From positions 4,116,001 to 4,180,000 of the forward strand of contig NZ_CP031153.1 of NCBI RefSeq assembly GCF_003352465.1: 64,000 bases of DNA, written 5' to 3'. A program made the position numbers and the translations under genes. The notes beneath the pieces were generated by a model. It saw only the letters and a list, made by a program, of their open reading frames with translations, was not told the DNA's origin and ran no database searches. Below, piece by piece: positions 34,502 through 41,762 of the stretch; position 1 is the stretch's first letter, and each line of letters starts with the position of its first letter. Source of the DNA: Kordia sp. SMS9 (GTDB lineage: Bacteria > Bacteroidota > Bacteroidia > Flavobacteriales > Flavobacteriaceae).

Positions 34502-36574
34502 TTAACAAACTAGTTGGTTTAATACATGTTCAGGTACTTGTTTATAATCTTTCAATTTTAAGGTAACTGAACCTTTTCCACTAGTTAAAGTCCGTAATGA
34601 CGAAATGTATCCGAAGGTTTGCAATAATGGTATTTCAGCATTTACTTTTCTTCGATTTCCATTTTCTTTGATTGAAACTATCATTCCACGACGTTTGTTA
34701 ATGTCAGACGTCACGTTTCCTAAATAATCTTCAGGACAATTGATTTCTGCAATCATGATAGGCTCTAATAATACAGGATTTGCCTGTTTTGCAGCAACTC
34801 TAAATGCTTGACGCGCTACAGTTTCAAAATCCGAACTACTTGAATCATTCTCATGCATTTTTCCATCCAATAATGTAATTTTCATCGCTTCTAATGGATA
34901 CTCCAACAAAATACCCGATTGCATTGCTTCTCGGAATCCTTTTTCAGTAGCATTGATACAATCTTTCGAAATCACTCCACCTTTGGTTTCGTTTACAAAT
35001 AACAATCCTTTTTCGGCATCTGTGCGCGGTTGCATGGTAAAGGTAATTTCCGCAAAACTTCCACTTCCTCCAGTTTGCTTCTTCAATAATTCTGTATGTG
35101 TTACGGAAGTTGTGAGTAACTCACGATAGGAAACTTTTGGATTTCCTTTATTGATCGCAACTCCGTAATCCGTTTTTAGCTTTTCTATACGAACTTCCAA
35201 ATGTAACTCGCCCATTCCATGCAGTAAGGTTTGTCCTGTTTGGCTATCATAAGAAGCTCGCAACGAAGGATCTTCATCAAGAAGTTTTGACAACGCATCT
35301 CCAAAATTTTTTTCATCATTTTTAGAAACAGGTTCAATAGCCAAACTAATAACCGCTTCAGAAACTTCAATAGATTCTAAAGAAAATGGTTTCCCTAATT
35401 CGCACAACGTATCGCCCGTTTTTACATTTTTCAATCCAATTAAGGCAACAATATCTCCTGCATTTGCCAGCGATAACTCTTTAAATTTATCTGCTTGTAT
35501 GCTTAGAATTCGGCTGACTCTATTTTTGGCATTCGTCCTAGAGTTTAAAACCTGTGTACCAACATCAATGCTTCCCGAATACAATCGCACCATTGCCAAT
35601 TTACCGACATATTTGTCAACAATCACCTTAAATACAAAGGCAGATAGTTGTTCGTCTACTGTACAAGCTAAAGTAGCTTTCTCATCGGTAATCATATCAA
35701 TACCATCTACACTTTCAATATCTTGTGGCTGCGGTAAATAGTTTGCAACAGCATCTAACAAAGGTTGTACACCAATGTATTTATATGCTGAACCACACAA
35801 CATCGGAACGGCTTTTCGTTCCAGCGTAATTCTTCTTATGGCTCGTTGTAAATCGTCTATAGAAATCTCGGTATCTTCAAGATATTGTTCCATAATAGCA
35901 TCATCAAAATTAGCAATGCGTTCTAGTAAAATAGCACGCCATTTTTCTGCTAATTCAACCAATTGTTTAGGAATATCCGTTACGATATTTGATTTACCAT
36001 AATCGTCCGCGTTCCAATATATAGCTTTCATTTGCAATAAATCTATCACACCTTCAAAATCGTCAGCATCGCCTATTGGAATTTGAATTGGCAAAGTTGT
36101 CGCACCAAATTCTTCTTCTATTTGTGATAATACTTTGAAATAATCGGCACCAATTCTGTCCATCTTATTAATAAATCCAATTTTTGGAATTCCATAACGC
36201 TCAGATTGACTCCAAACTGTTTCTGATTGTGATTCAACACCAGAAGCTGCACAAAATAAAGCTACAGCACCATCTAAAATTCGCAAGGAACGTTCTACTT
36301 CAATTGCAAAATCAATATGTCCAGGCGTATCAATAATATTGATTTGATAGATTTTTTCATTGTATTCCCAATCGGCTGAAATTGCTGAAGATGAAATGGA
36401 AATGCCGCGTGAAGCTTCTTGTACATCACTATCGGTTACCGTATTTCCATCGTCAATATTTCCTGGTTTATGAATAGTTCCTGTATAATATAATATGCGC
36501 TCAGTTGTGGTTGTTTTTCCAGCATCTACATGCGCTATGATACCTATATTTCGTATGTCTTTTAATCGTTTCAT
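34502..36574 (-). CDS. Elongation factor G paralogue (EF-G2-like)
   Basis: 690 aa. GTPase domain: G1 AHVDAGKTTTTE, G3 DTPGHIDF, G4 NKMD, G5 in CGSAYKY. Domains II-V follow with RVSRILSIQADK-like and HGMGELHLEVRIEK stretches. The switch I sequence is ASRGISISSSAISADW where usual EF-G has RGITITSAAT, so it departs from the canonical form. It stands alone, away from rpsL/rpsG, so it is a second EF-G. In Bacteroides a divergent EF-G2 keeps translation going in starvation (established for that genus). A role here is inferred. It has an unusual leader (see 36837-36969). Confidence 0.85.
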   Translation of the reverse strand: MKRLKDIRNIGIIAHVDAGKTTTTERILYYTGTIHKPGNIDDGNTVTDSDVQEASRGISISSSAISADWEYNEKIYQINIIDTPGHIDFAIEVERSLRILDGAVALFCAASGVESQSETVWSQSERYGIPKIGFINKMDRIGADYFKVLSQIEEEFGATTLPIQIPIGDADDFEGVIDLLQMKAIYWNADDYGKSNIVTDIPKQLVELAEKWRAILLERIANFDDAIMEQYLEDTEISIDDLQRAIRRITLERKAVPMLCGSAYKYIGVQPLLDAVANYLPQPQDIESVDGIDMITDEKATLACTVDEQLSAFVFKVIVDKYVGKLAMVRLYSGSIDVGTQVLNSRTNAKNRVSRILSIQADKFKELSLANAGDIVALIGLKNVKTGDTLCELGKPFSLESIEVSEAVISLAIEPVSKNDEKNFGDALSKLLDEDPSLRASYDSQTGQTLLHGMGELHLEVRIEKLKTDYGVAINKGNPKVSYRELLTTSVTHTELLKKQTGGSGSFAEITFTMQPRTDAEKGLLFVNETKGGVISKDCINATEKGFREAMQSGILLEYPLEAMKITLLDGKMHENDSSSSDFETVARQAFRVAAKQANPVLLEPIMIAEINCPEDYLGNVTSDINKRRGMIVSIKENGNRRKVNAEIPLLQTFGYISSLRTLTSGKGSVTLKLKDYKQVPEHVLNQLVC

Positions 36575-36606
36575 TTTGTTCTAATTTAATATTTTTTGTA
36601 ATAAAA

Positions 36607-36636
36607 AGAAAGCCTCTCGATATCGAGAGGCTTTCT
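36607..36636 (-). terminator. Perfect 30-nt palindrome, attenuator-like, 33 nt before the EF-G paralogue
   Basis: AGAAAGCCTCTCGAT pairs perfectly with ATCGAGAGGCTTTCT. On the minus strand it is followed by TTTTTATT, so it is a terminator reading toward the gene. On the plus strand no T run follows. Because it lies inside the leader, it must be bypassed for the gene to be expressed. Confidence 0.75.
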
Positions 36637-36782
36637 GCTAAGTTTGTACAATAGCAATCCTCTCCTACGTTTGTAGAATGATTTTAGTTCCTATGATTTT
36701 TAAAGTAAAAATGATGTTTAGGATTATTCTAGTTGTTAAATTTAAAATGCTATTGTAAATAGTCGATTGAAATTTGGTAGAA

Positions 36783-36811
36783 CAAAAAAGGCTTCCTAAA
36801 AAGAAAGCCTT
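36783..36811 (-). terminator. Terminator after the leader peptide
   Basis: On the minus strand AAGGCTTTC, a TTTTTA loop, GGAAGCCTT, then TTTTTTG. It is 26 nt after the stop of the 27-codon frame and 209 nt before the EF-G start. Confidence 0.75.
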
Positions 36812-36836
36812 GCGAAATATATGAAGTTTTATCTTT

Positions 36837-36920
36837 TTAGAATACCAATGTTGCCCTACCCAAAAACACAGTTCTGATAGCGCCGTTTAATGCAATGATG
36901 TTAACGTTTGTTGTTTTCAT
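36837..36920 (-). CDS. 27-codon leader peptide
   Basis: ATG at 36920 opens a 27-codon frame beginning MKTTNVNIIALNGAIRT and ending FLGRATLVF, about 12 nt after the predicted transcription start. No family is known to me. Its place (promoter, peptide, terminator, second terminator, gene) is that of a leader used for transcription attenuation. It has no run of one amino acid codon, which would be expected for amino acid control, so ribosome stalling by another cue is more likely. Confidence 0.5.
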   Translation of the reverse strand: MKTTNVNIIALNGAIRTVFLGRATLVF

Positions 36921-36938
36921 TTTTTTAAAATTCTGTAG

Positions 36939-36969
36939 CAAATATAGATTTTTATTTGAAAATAAAAAA
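36939..36969 (-). promoter_or_regulatory. Promoter of the EF-G paralogue leader
   Basis: On the minus strand TATATTTG (36946-36939) fits TAnnTTTG, with TTTT (36969-36966) 19 nt upstream, the same form as the polysaccharide operon promoter. I see no second such site between it and the gene, so the gene is probably read through the whole leader. Confidence 0.6.
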
Positions 36970-36982
36970 AGAGTACATGATT

Positions 36983-37441
36983 TTACCCAAACATACTAGA
37001 ACCATAATAGAAAGTTAGCCAAACGAATACTGAGGAGAAAAAGATTCCTATCGTATTGGCTGCAAACGCTTGTTTTCTTTCTATATTAAACAAATACGTA
37101 GCAATGGTTCCTGCATATACACCTGTTCCTGGCAATGGAATCATTACAAAAAACATCAAGCCCCAAAAACCGTATTTTTGAATTTTGTCTTTGGCACCTT
37201 TTTTGGCTCTTCGCGCTACCCACAACGCTCCTTTTTTATAAGATCGAAAGCGTAAAAAGTATCTATTTACGTGATTTAGGAAAAAAATCATAACAGGAAA
37301 TACCAATACATTTGCAACAAAGGCAGCTACAAAAATCACATACGGATTTGCTTCTGATTGTAAACCGATAGGAATACCAACTTTGGCTTCTCCTAGCGGT
37401 GAAATGCTCCACAGCATGGTTATCAATATATCTTCAATCAC
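36983..37441 (-). CDS. Small multidrug export family membrane protein (COG2426-like)
   Basis: 152 aa with about four membrane helices. SPLGEAKVGIPIGLQ near the start and FFVMIPLPGTGVYAGTI in the second half are typical of the COG2426 (putative small multi-drug export) family. Actual substrates are not established. The stop lies 14 bp before the -33 part of the leader promoter. Confidence 0.75.
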   Translation of the reverse strand: MIEDILITMLWSISPLGEAKVGIPIGLQSEANPYVIFVAAFVANVLVFPVMIFFLNHVNRYFLRFRSYKKGALWVARRAKKGAKDKIQKYGFWGLMFFVMIPLPGTGVYAGTIATYLFNIERKQAFAANTIGIFFSSVFVWLTFYYGSSMFG

Positions 37442-37616
37442 AATTTTATTTTAAAAGAATTGCAAAATTACGCCAATTTGTACTGTGAACAAATTTTAAG
37501 AATGTAAAGTTTTGGTAAAAAATCATTTTCCAGATCAATATTGTCAATTTGCTGTCAAATCACTTCGTTTACGACACTTTTCGTATCTTCCAACTGTAAT
37601 TTTATGAATCCACGCT

Positions 37617-38054
37617 ATGCATCCTATCCGAGCCATCCATCCTGATTTTGAACACTTCTTACAGTTAAAACCCAAAGCGTGTATTGAACATTTTATAGAT
37701 ATTCGAAATTTTATTTTAGCATTATATCCTGAAGCCAATGAACTTTTGTATCACACACATGCACTTACCGCAGTTTTTTCAATTTCTGAAAAGCTTTCGG
37801 ATGGATTTTGCATGATTCCGATATATACGAACCATTTAAATTTAGGATTTCATAAAGGAACACTTTTAGACGATCCTTCTCAAGTATTGAAAGGCACTGG
37901 AAAGTTTATTAGACACATTCCTATTGCTTCTCCAACCGATTACAGAAATACAACAGTGGAAACATTGCTAAAAAATGCAATCGAATTTGCCATTTCAGAC
38001 CTAAAGAAACCCTCTGAAACAACTAGTAAGACAATTTCTAAAATAAAGAAGTAA
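37617..38054 (+). CDS. DUF1801 domain protein
   Basis: 145 aa, soluble. The central part (FIDIRNFILALYPEANELL, DGFCMIPIYTNHLNLGF, LLKGTGKFIRHIPI-like) matches the DUF1801/YdhG-like fold. Such proteins are small and of unknown biochemical role. The Lys/Thr/Ser-rich end (KKPSETTSKTISKIKK) is probably disordered. Confidence 0.75.
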   Translation: MHPIRAIHPDFEHFLQLKPKACIEHFIDIRNFILALYPEANELLYHTHALTAVFSISEKLSDGFCMIPIYTNHLNLGFHKGTLLDDPSQVLKGTGKFIRHIPIASPTDYRNTTVETLLKNAIEFAISDLKKPSETTSKTISKIKK

Positions 38055-38101
38055 CTTTTTGCGTATATTTATACATATCAGTAAAAAAAAACATTTTTAG
38101 T

Positions 38102-38578
38102 ATGATGTCATGGCTTATTGCATTTTTTGGAGAATTATTTATTATTTCAGAAGAATGGAAATTTTATAAGAAGAAAAAGAACCGACGTGCTTATGAAAAG
38201 GCAAATAAACTTCCCAAGAAGCGAATGCTTTCTCCGCTTACAGAAGCATTTTTTGTGGTTCCTGTCATCATTGTTGCGGTAACTTTTGTGTTTTATTCGT
38301 TTGTAAACCCTATAAGACAAACGCGTGACACCAACGATAACCTAAGTGCCTTGATCTATTTATTGAGTAAGGACAAATCACATCATGGTATATATCCTGA
38401 AAATATTATCGAACTTTCTCGTAAAAATCCTTTGTATGGCGATTTGACAAAAGATGGTTGGGAACGCGAAGTTATTTACCAACAAATAGAAAATGGACAA
38501 GGTTTTACACTAAAATCTAAAGGAAAAGATGGGGTTTTAGATACGAAAGATGATATTGTATTTACAGAAAAAAAGTAA
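38102..38578 (+). CDS. Membrane protein with GspG-like C-terminal domain (first)
   Basis: 158 aa. A short cytoplasmic start, a basic stretch, one membrane helix (about residues 54-72) and an outer domain that ends DGWEREVIYQQI...GFTLKSKGKDGVLDTKDDI. This wording (DGW, FTL.S.GKDG, DT.DDI) is that of the C-terminal calcium-loop part of type II secretion major pseudopilin GspG. The N-terminal prepilin peptide is absent. Function unknown. It is 62 bp from a smaller relative. Confidence 0.65.
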   Translation: MMSWLIAFFGELFIISEEWKFYKKKKNRRAYEKANKLPKKRMLSPLTEAFFVVPVIIVAVTFVFYSFVNPIRQTRDTNDNLSALIYLLSKDKSHHGIYPENIIELSRKNPLYGDLTKDGWEREVIYQQIENGQGFTLKSKGKDGVLDTKDDIVFTEKK

Positions 38579-38639
38579 CAGACTATTTTAGAGTTGGAGT
38601 TTATAGTACTCACAAAAAGTTGTAGACATTTAAGAGGAT

Positions 38640-39005
38640 ATGAAAAGTATAGTAACGTTTCAAAAAATAGTTTCTTATTCCAGTATTGGTCTGTTTTTTT
38701 TAGTGACTATTGTATTCTTTTCATCATATACTTCCTTAAAAAAAGAACGAAGAACAAAGTGGCGACTATATCATTGTGCAAAATTTCTTGCTACTGAAAA
38801 AGCAGCTACAAATGTATATCCACATAGTTTAAGATGTTTAGTGGATAATGGTTACAGAATTGAAGACGGAAACGGATATTTATTCAAATATGAATTCATT
38901 AACGACGGAGAAGATTATGTGTTATTTTCTGTTGGAAAAGACGGAATTCCGTATACTGAAGATGATGTGTATGCTACAAAATACGATCTGTCTCGTGACT
39001 ACTAA
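38640..39005 (+). CDS. Membrane protein with GspG-like C-terminal domain (second)
   Basis: 121 aa. One N-terminal helix (about 11-30) and an outer part ending DYVLFSVGKDGIPYTEDDVY, the same GKDG..T.DD calcium-loop wording as the gene before it. Two Cys in the outer part (CAKF and RCLV) might form a disulphide. Not recognised as a named family. Confidence 0.6.
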   Translation: MKSIVTFQKIVSYSSIGLFFLVTIVFFSSYTSLKKERRTKWRLYHCAKFLATEKAATNVYPHSLRCLVDNGYRIEDGNGYLFKYEFINDGEDYVLFSVGKDGIPYTEDDVYATKYDLSRDY

Positions 39006-39020
39006 TAGCATTCTGACATA

Positions 39021-39048
39021 AAAAAGCGGGATAAACCCGCTCTTTTTT
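39021..39048. terminator. Bidirectional terminator
   Basis: AAAAAGCGGG, ATAAA loop, CCCGCTCTTTTTT: a 6-bp GC-rich stem with A/T runs on both sides. It serves the gene ending at 39005 on the plus strand and the RiPP-like gene ending at 39058 on the minus strand. Confidence 0.85.
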
Positions 39049-39057
39049 CAGTAGTAT

Positions 39058-39192
39058 TTAATGTTTGTCAACTCCGCAACAAAAAGAAAATTCGAGCACA
39101 CTAGTATTTGTTCCGCCTTTTATTTTTTGCTTGTCGAAATTTGAAATAACTGTTTTCGTAATCTTTAACGTTTTAAGATTTCTTTTTTTCAT
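39058..39192 (-). CDS. RiPP-like precursor peptide with GG leader (class I lanthipeptide-like), first
   Basis: ATG at 39192 opens a 44-aa frame, MKKRNLKTLKITKTVISNF then DKQKIKGGTNTS. The leader with alternating Leu/Lys, Thr-Val-Ile-Ser and a final Lys-Gly-Gly is the pattern of peptide precursors annotated as class I lanthipeptides in Bacteroidota. The predicted core after GG is 17 residues with two adjacent Cys (SFCCG) and Ser/Thr. No modifying enzyme (LanB/LanC, radical SAM) or peptidase-transporter is in the window. The second precursor at 45944 shares the leader and KGGTN junction. Confidence 0.7.
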   Translation of the reverse strand: MKKRNLKTLKITKTVISNFDKQKIKGGTNTSVLEFSFCCGVDKH

Positions 39193-39281
39193 AATATATG
39201 TTTTTGGTTATGGTGTAATATACTAAAAGAACACTCAAATCGTTTACGGGAATACCATACTAATCTATAGCAAATCCCTTT

Positions 39282-39857
39282 ATGAATCCTTTTCAAAAAT
39301 TTACAACTTGGCTTACAGAAGAGTGTAAAAGTCATAATTTGCGTTTTCCCGCCGCATGCTGTTTTTCTACAATTGGCGTTGATGGCTATCCGAATGCGCG
39401 CTTTGTTTCACTGAAAGAAGTTACAGACGATGGCTTTATAATTACAGGCACACTTTCCTCCCAAAAAGGAGTTGAAATTACACAAAAACCAACAGCTGCA
39501 TTGACATTTTGGTGGACAGCAACCGAACGACAGGTTCGGATACAAGGCGATCTTGTTGAGATTTCAGAAACACAAGCCGAACGATATTTTAGCCAACGAA
39601 ATCGTGATTCACAATTGGTTTCTACTGTTTTTAACCAAGGAGAAAAGATAGTGAGTTTTGACATGATGAAAGCTCAATTTAAACAACAAAAAGAAGCTTT
39701 ACAAGATGCTTCTATTGAAAAACCCGAAAATTGGAGTGGAATTTGTATTCTACCCAAACGTATTGAATTTATGGACTTTAAAGTCAGCAGGCTCCACGAA
39801 CGAACCATTTTTGAAAAGCAACATGAACGTTGGGAAATCTATTGTATTCAACCGTAA
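39282..39857 (+). CDS. pdxH: Pyridoxamine 5'-phosphate oxidase, PdxH-like
   Basis: 191 aa, a little shorter than E. coli PdxH (218). FMN-binding blocks are PNARFVSLKE, GFIITGTLSSQKG, ALTFWWTATERQVRI; the substrate-binding end is ICILPKRIEFMDFKVSRLHERTIFE in parts (RLHER being the PdxH C-terminal signature). It makes pyridoxal 5'-phosphate from the pyridoxamine or pyridoxine phosphate form. Confidence 0.85.
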   Translation: MNPFQKFTTWLTEECKSHNLRFPAACCFSTIGVDGYPNARFVSLKEVTDDGFIITGTLSSQKGVEITQKPTAALTFWWTATERQVRIQGDLVEISETQAERYFSQRNRDSQLVSTVFNQGEKIVSFDMMKAQFKQQKEALQDASIEKPENWSGICILPKRIEFMDFKVSRLHERTIFEKQHERWEIYCIQP

Positions 39858-40523
39858 TTACATTCCTTTGAACACTTCCTGCATTTTATCATGTTGAATT
39901 TCTTGAAAGTCTGAAATGACCATATTGGCAATAGTATAATCTTGGTTTTTGGAATGGTGACTGTCATACCCTACACAAAAAATTCCCGCAGCGTTGGCAG
40001 CTTTGATTCCGTTGGTAGAATCTTCAATCACCATACAATTTGTACGTTCATAACCCGTAGCAAAAGCTGCTTTTTCAAAGATTTCTGGATGTGGTTTGGA
40101 TTGTTGTAAATCTGCACCGCTAAATTTTGCAATGAAGTATTGATTCAAATCAAATCGTTCAAAAACATTGTCAATCGTCATCATAGAAGCGGAAGAAGCC
40201 AATACCAACTTGAGTTCTTTTTCGTAATATTCTTTAATAATGTCAAATACGCCATCAATCAATTGCAAGCTGTCATCGTTCGCAAATAGATACTTAAAGT
40301 TGTTGCGTTTTTTAAACATTAAGCTTTCTGGTGCTTGTTTTAATTCAAAATGATCACACAAACGTTTGCAAATATTGATGGTTGATTGTCCCGTAAACGA
40401 CTCGTACAACGCAGGAGAAACTTCAATTCCAACTTCATCAAACATTTGGTGATATGCTTTGTGGTGTAATGGTTCGGTATCTACAATTACACCATCCATA
40501 TCAAATAAAACGCCTTGTAACAT
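39858..40523 (-). CDS. HAD-superfamily phosphatase / beta-phosphoglucomutase-like
   Basis: 221 aa. The HAD loop I is VLFDMDGVIVDTEPLH with the nucleophile Asp; loop II LASSAS; loop III KPHPEIFEKAA; loop IV VIEDSTNGIKAA. The helical cap between gives class IA, as in beta-phosphoglucomutase and 2-deoxyglucose-6-phosphatase. Substrate unknown. It converges on pdxH with adjacent stops. Confidence 0.88.
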   Translation of the reverse strand: MLQGVLFDMDGVIVDTEPLHHKAYHQMFDEVGIEVSPALYESFTGQSTINICKRLCDHFELKQAPESLMFKKRNNFKYLFANDDSLQLIDGVFDIIKEYYEKELKLVLASSASMMTIDNVFERFDLNQYFIAKFSGADLQQSKPHPEIFEKAAFATGYERTNCMVIEDSTNGIKAANAAGIFCVGYDSHHSKNQDYTIANMVISDFQEIQHDKMQEVFKGM

Positions 40524-40621
40524 TGTCTATTTTTTTGGCGAAGATACTAAAAGTGCATTGATATTCATGCTGGGTGATATTATTTGAAAGTTACCTTTTT
40601 ATCAATACAAAACAGGAATAC

Positions 40622-40774
40622 GTTTTTTATAAAATCGCAACGACTTCAATATTTTTTAAACACCTGTTTTTCAGTGTTTTATATTGTAATAAATCAAGAT
40701 TTTACTTAAAAACAAAACTCCTTTTATCTTCTATAAAATCACTCTAAATGTTTGCTATGCGATTTTATAAAAAC
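40622..40774. repeat. Terminal inverted repeat element, about 153 bp
   Basis: GTTTTTTATAAAATCGCA (40622-40639) faces TGCGATTTTATAAAAAC (40758-40774). Inside is a smaller hairpin (aaacacctg / cagtgttt, about 40657-40679). No reading frame. The size resembles the 162-bp elements near 46 kb but the sequence is different. It lies in the 323-bp gap before the next gene. Confidence 0.5.
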
Positions 40775-40846
40775 TCACAAACAACACTTTTTTAAGGATT
40801 TTTAATGGCATTTATTTGTGCAACAACCACAAAAAATCAAATAATT

Positions 40847-41752
40847 ATGAAAAAAAAATTATGCATCGTTTTAGCACTGATTTCTAGTAGCATTCTATTC
40901 GCTCAAGCCGATAATACATTTCCTTATCCCAACAGTGGCGATGTAGGAATTGGTACCGGAACAGATCAAAATAACGTGAACTTCAATTTTCAAGTACATG
41001 GAATTACGGATTATATTATCCGATTGCAAGAAGCACAACAGGCAGTGACCAAATCAGGTTCTACAAAAGCATCAGGAGCTTTAAACGCTGGAAAAACAGC
41101 AAGAATTGGAATTACAAATTCCGAAACTGGAGCTACTGAAAATGATGGCGCTGTGCTTAGAATGTCTAAATTTGACTTCTATATTGTCAATCAAGAACGT
41201 AAAAATTTAGCTCTTACTTCTGGTGTTGTTGGATTGAGACTACATGGCGATCATCAACGAATTTGGATGGGCGCACAAAGTTATTACACACCTTCTACAA
41301 GTACCGAATTGGCATCCACCAATATTGGCACCACTTCCGATAACGGATTGTACGTTCGTACCAGAAGTAGTTCTGAAGAAGGATATGGCGTAAGTGTACG
41401 TGTTCGTAAAAATGAACAAAATGCCATTCAAGTCGTTAGTACCGACGGCGATGATGTCAATTTTACCGTAAAACCTACTGGTGAAGTATATGCTAGAAAA
41501 TACGTAACTACGCTTAATCCGTTCCCTGATTATGTATTTGAAAACGATTATAAATTGCTGTCTTTTGATGAGTTACGCACTTATATTGCTCACAACAAAC
41601 ATTTACCGAATGTTCCTTCTGCAAAAGTGGTAGCAGCCAATGGTGCTGATTTAGGTGAAATGAATCGTGTTTTAGTCGAAAAAGTGGAAGAATTAACCTT
41701 GTACATCTTACAATTAGAAGCGCGTTTACAGAAATTAGAAAAACAAAAATAA
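40847..41752 (+). CDS. Secreted protein with C-terminal trimer-type coiled coil
   Basis: 301 aa from the ATG at 40847; an upstream in-frame ATG at 40805 would put 14 extra residues before a normal signal peptide and is rejected. Signal peptide ends ILFAQA. The body is beta-rich (GDVGIGTGTD, VRTRSSSEEGYGV), and the end reads YKLLSFDELRTYI, HNKHLPNVPSA, DLGEMNRVLVEKVEELTLYI. This end is common to Bacteroidota secreted proteins with fibre-like heads and resembles tail-fibre and adhesin stems. It is 10 bp from the next gene. Confidence 0.75.
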   Translation: MKKKLCIVLALISSSILFAQADNTFPYPNSGDVGIGTGTDQNNVNFNFQVHGITDYIIRLQEAQQAVTKSGSTKASGALNAGKTARIGITNSETGATENDGAVLRMSKFDFYIVNQERKNLALTSGVVGLRLHGDHQRIWMGAQSYYTPSTSTELASTNIGTTSDNGLYVRTRSSSEEGYGVSVRVRKNEQNAIQVVSTDGDDVNFTVKPTGEVYARKYVTTLNPFPDYVFENDYKLLSFDELRTYIAHNKHLPNVPSAKVVAANGADLGEMNRVLVEKVEELTLYILQLEARLQKLEKQK

Positions 41753-41762
41753 ACACACAACT

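Noticed and set aside
40847..41752. Prophage tail fibre
   Set aside because: The coiled-coil end resembles fibre stems, but a signal peptide is present and no phage genes are nearby; a secreted surface protein fits better.
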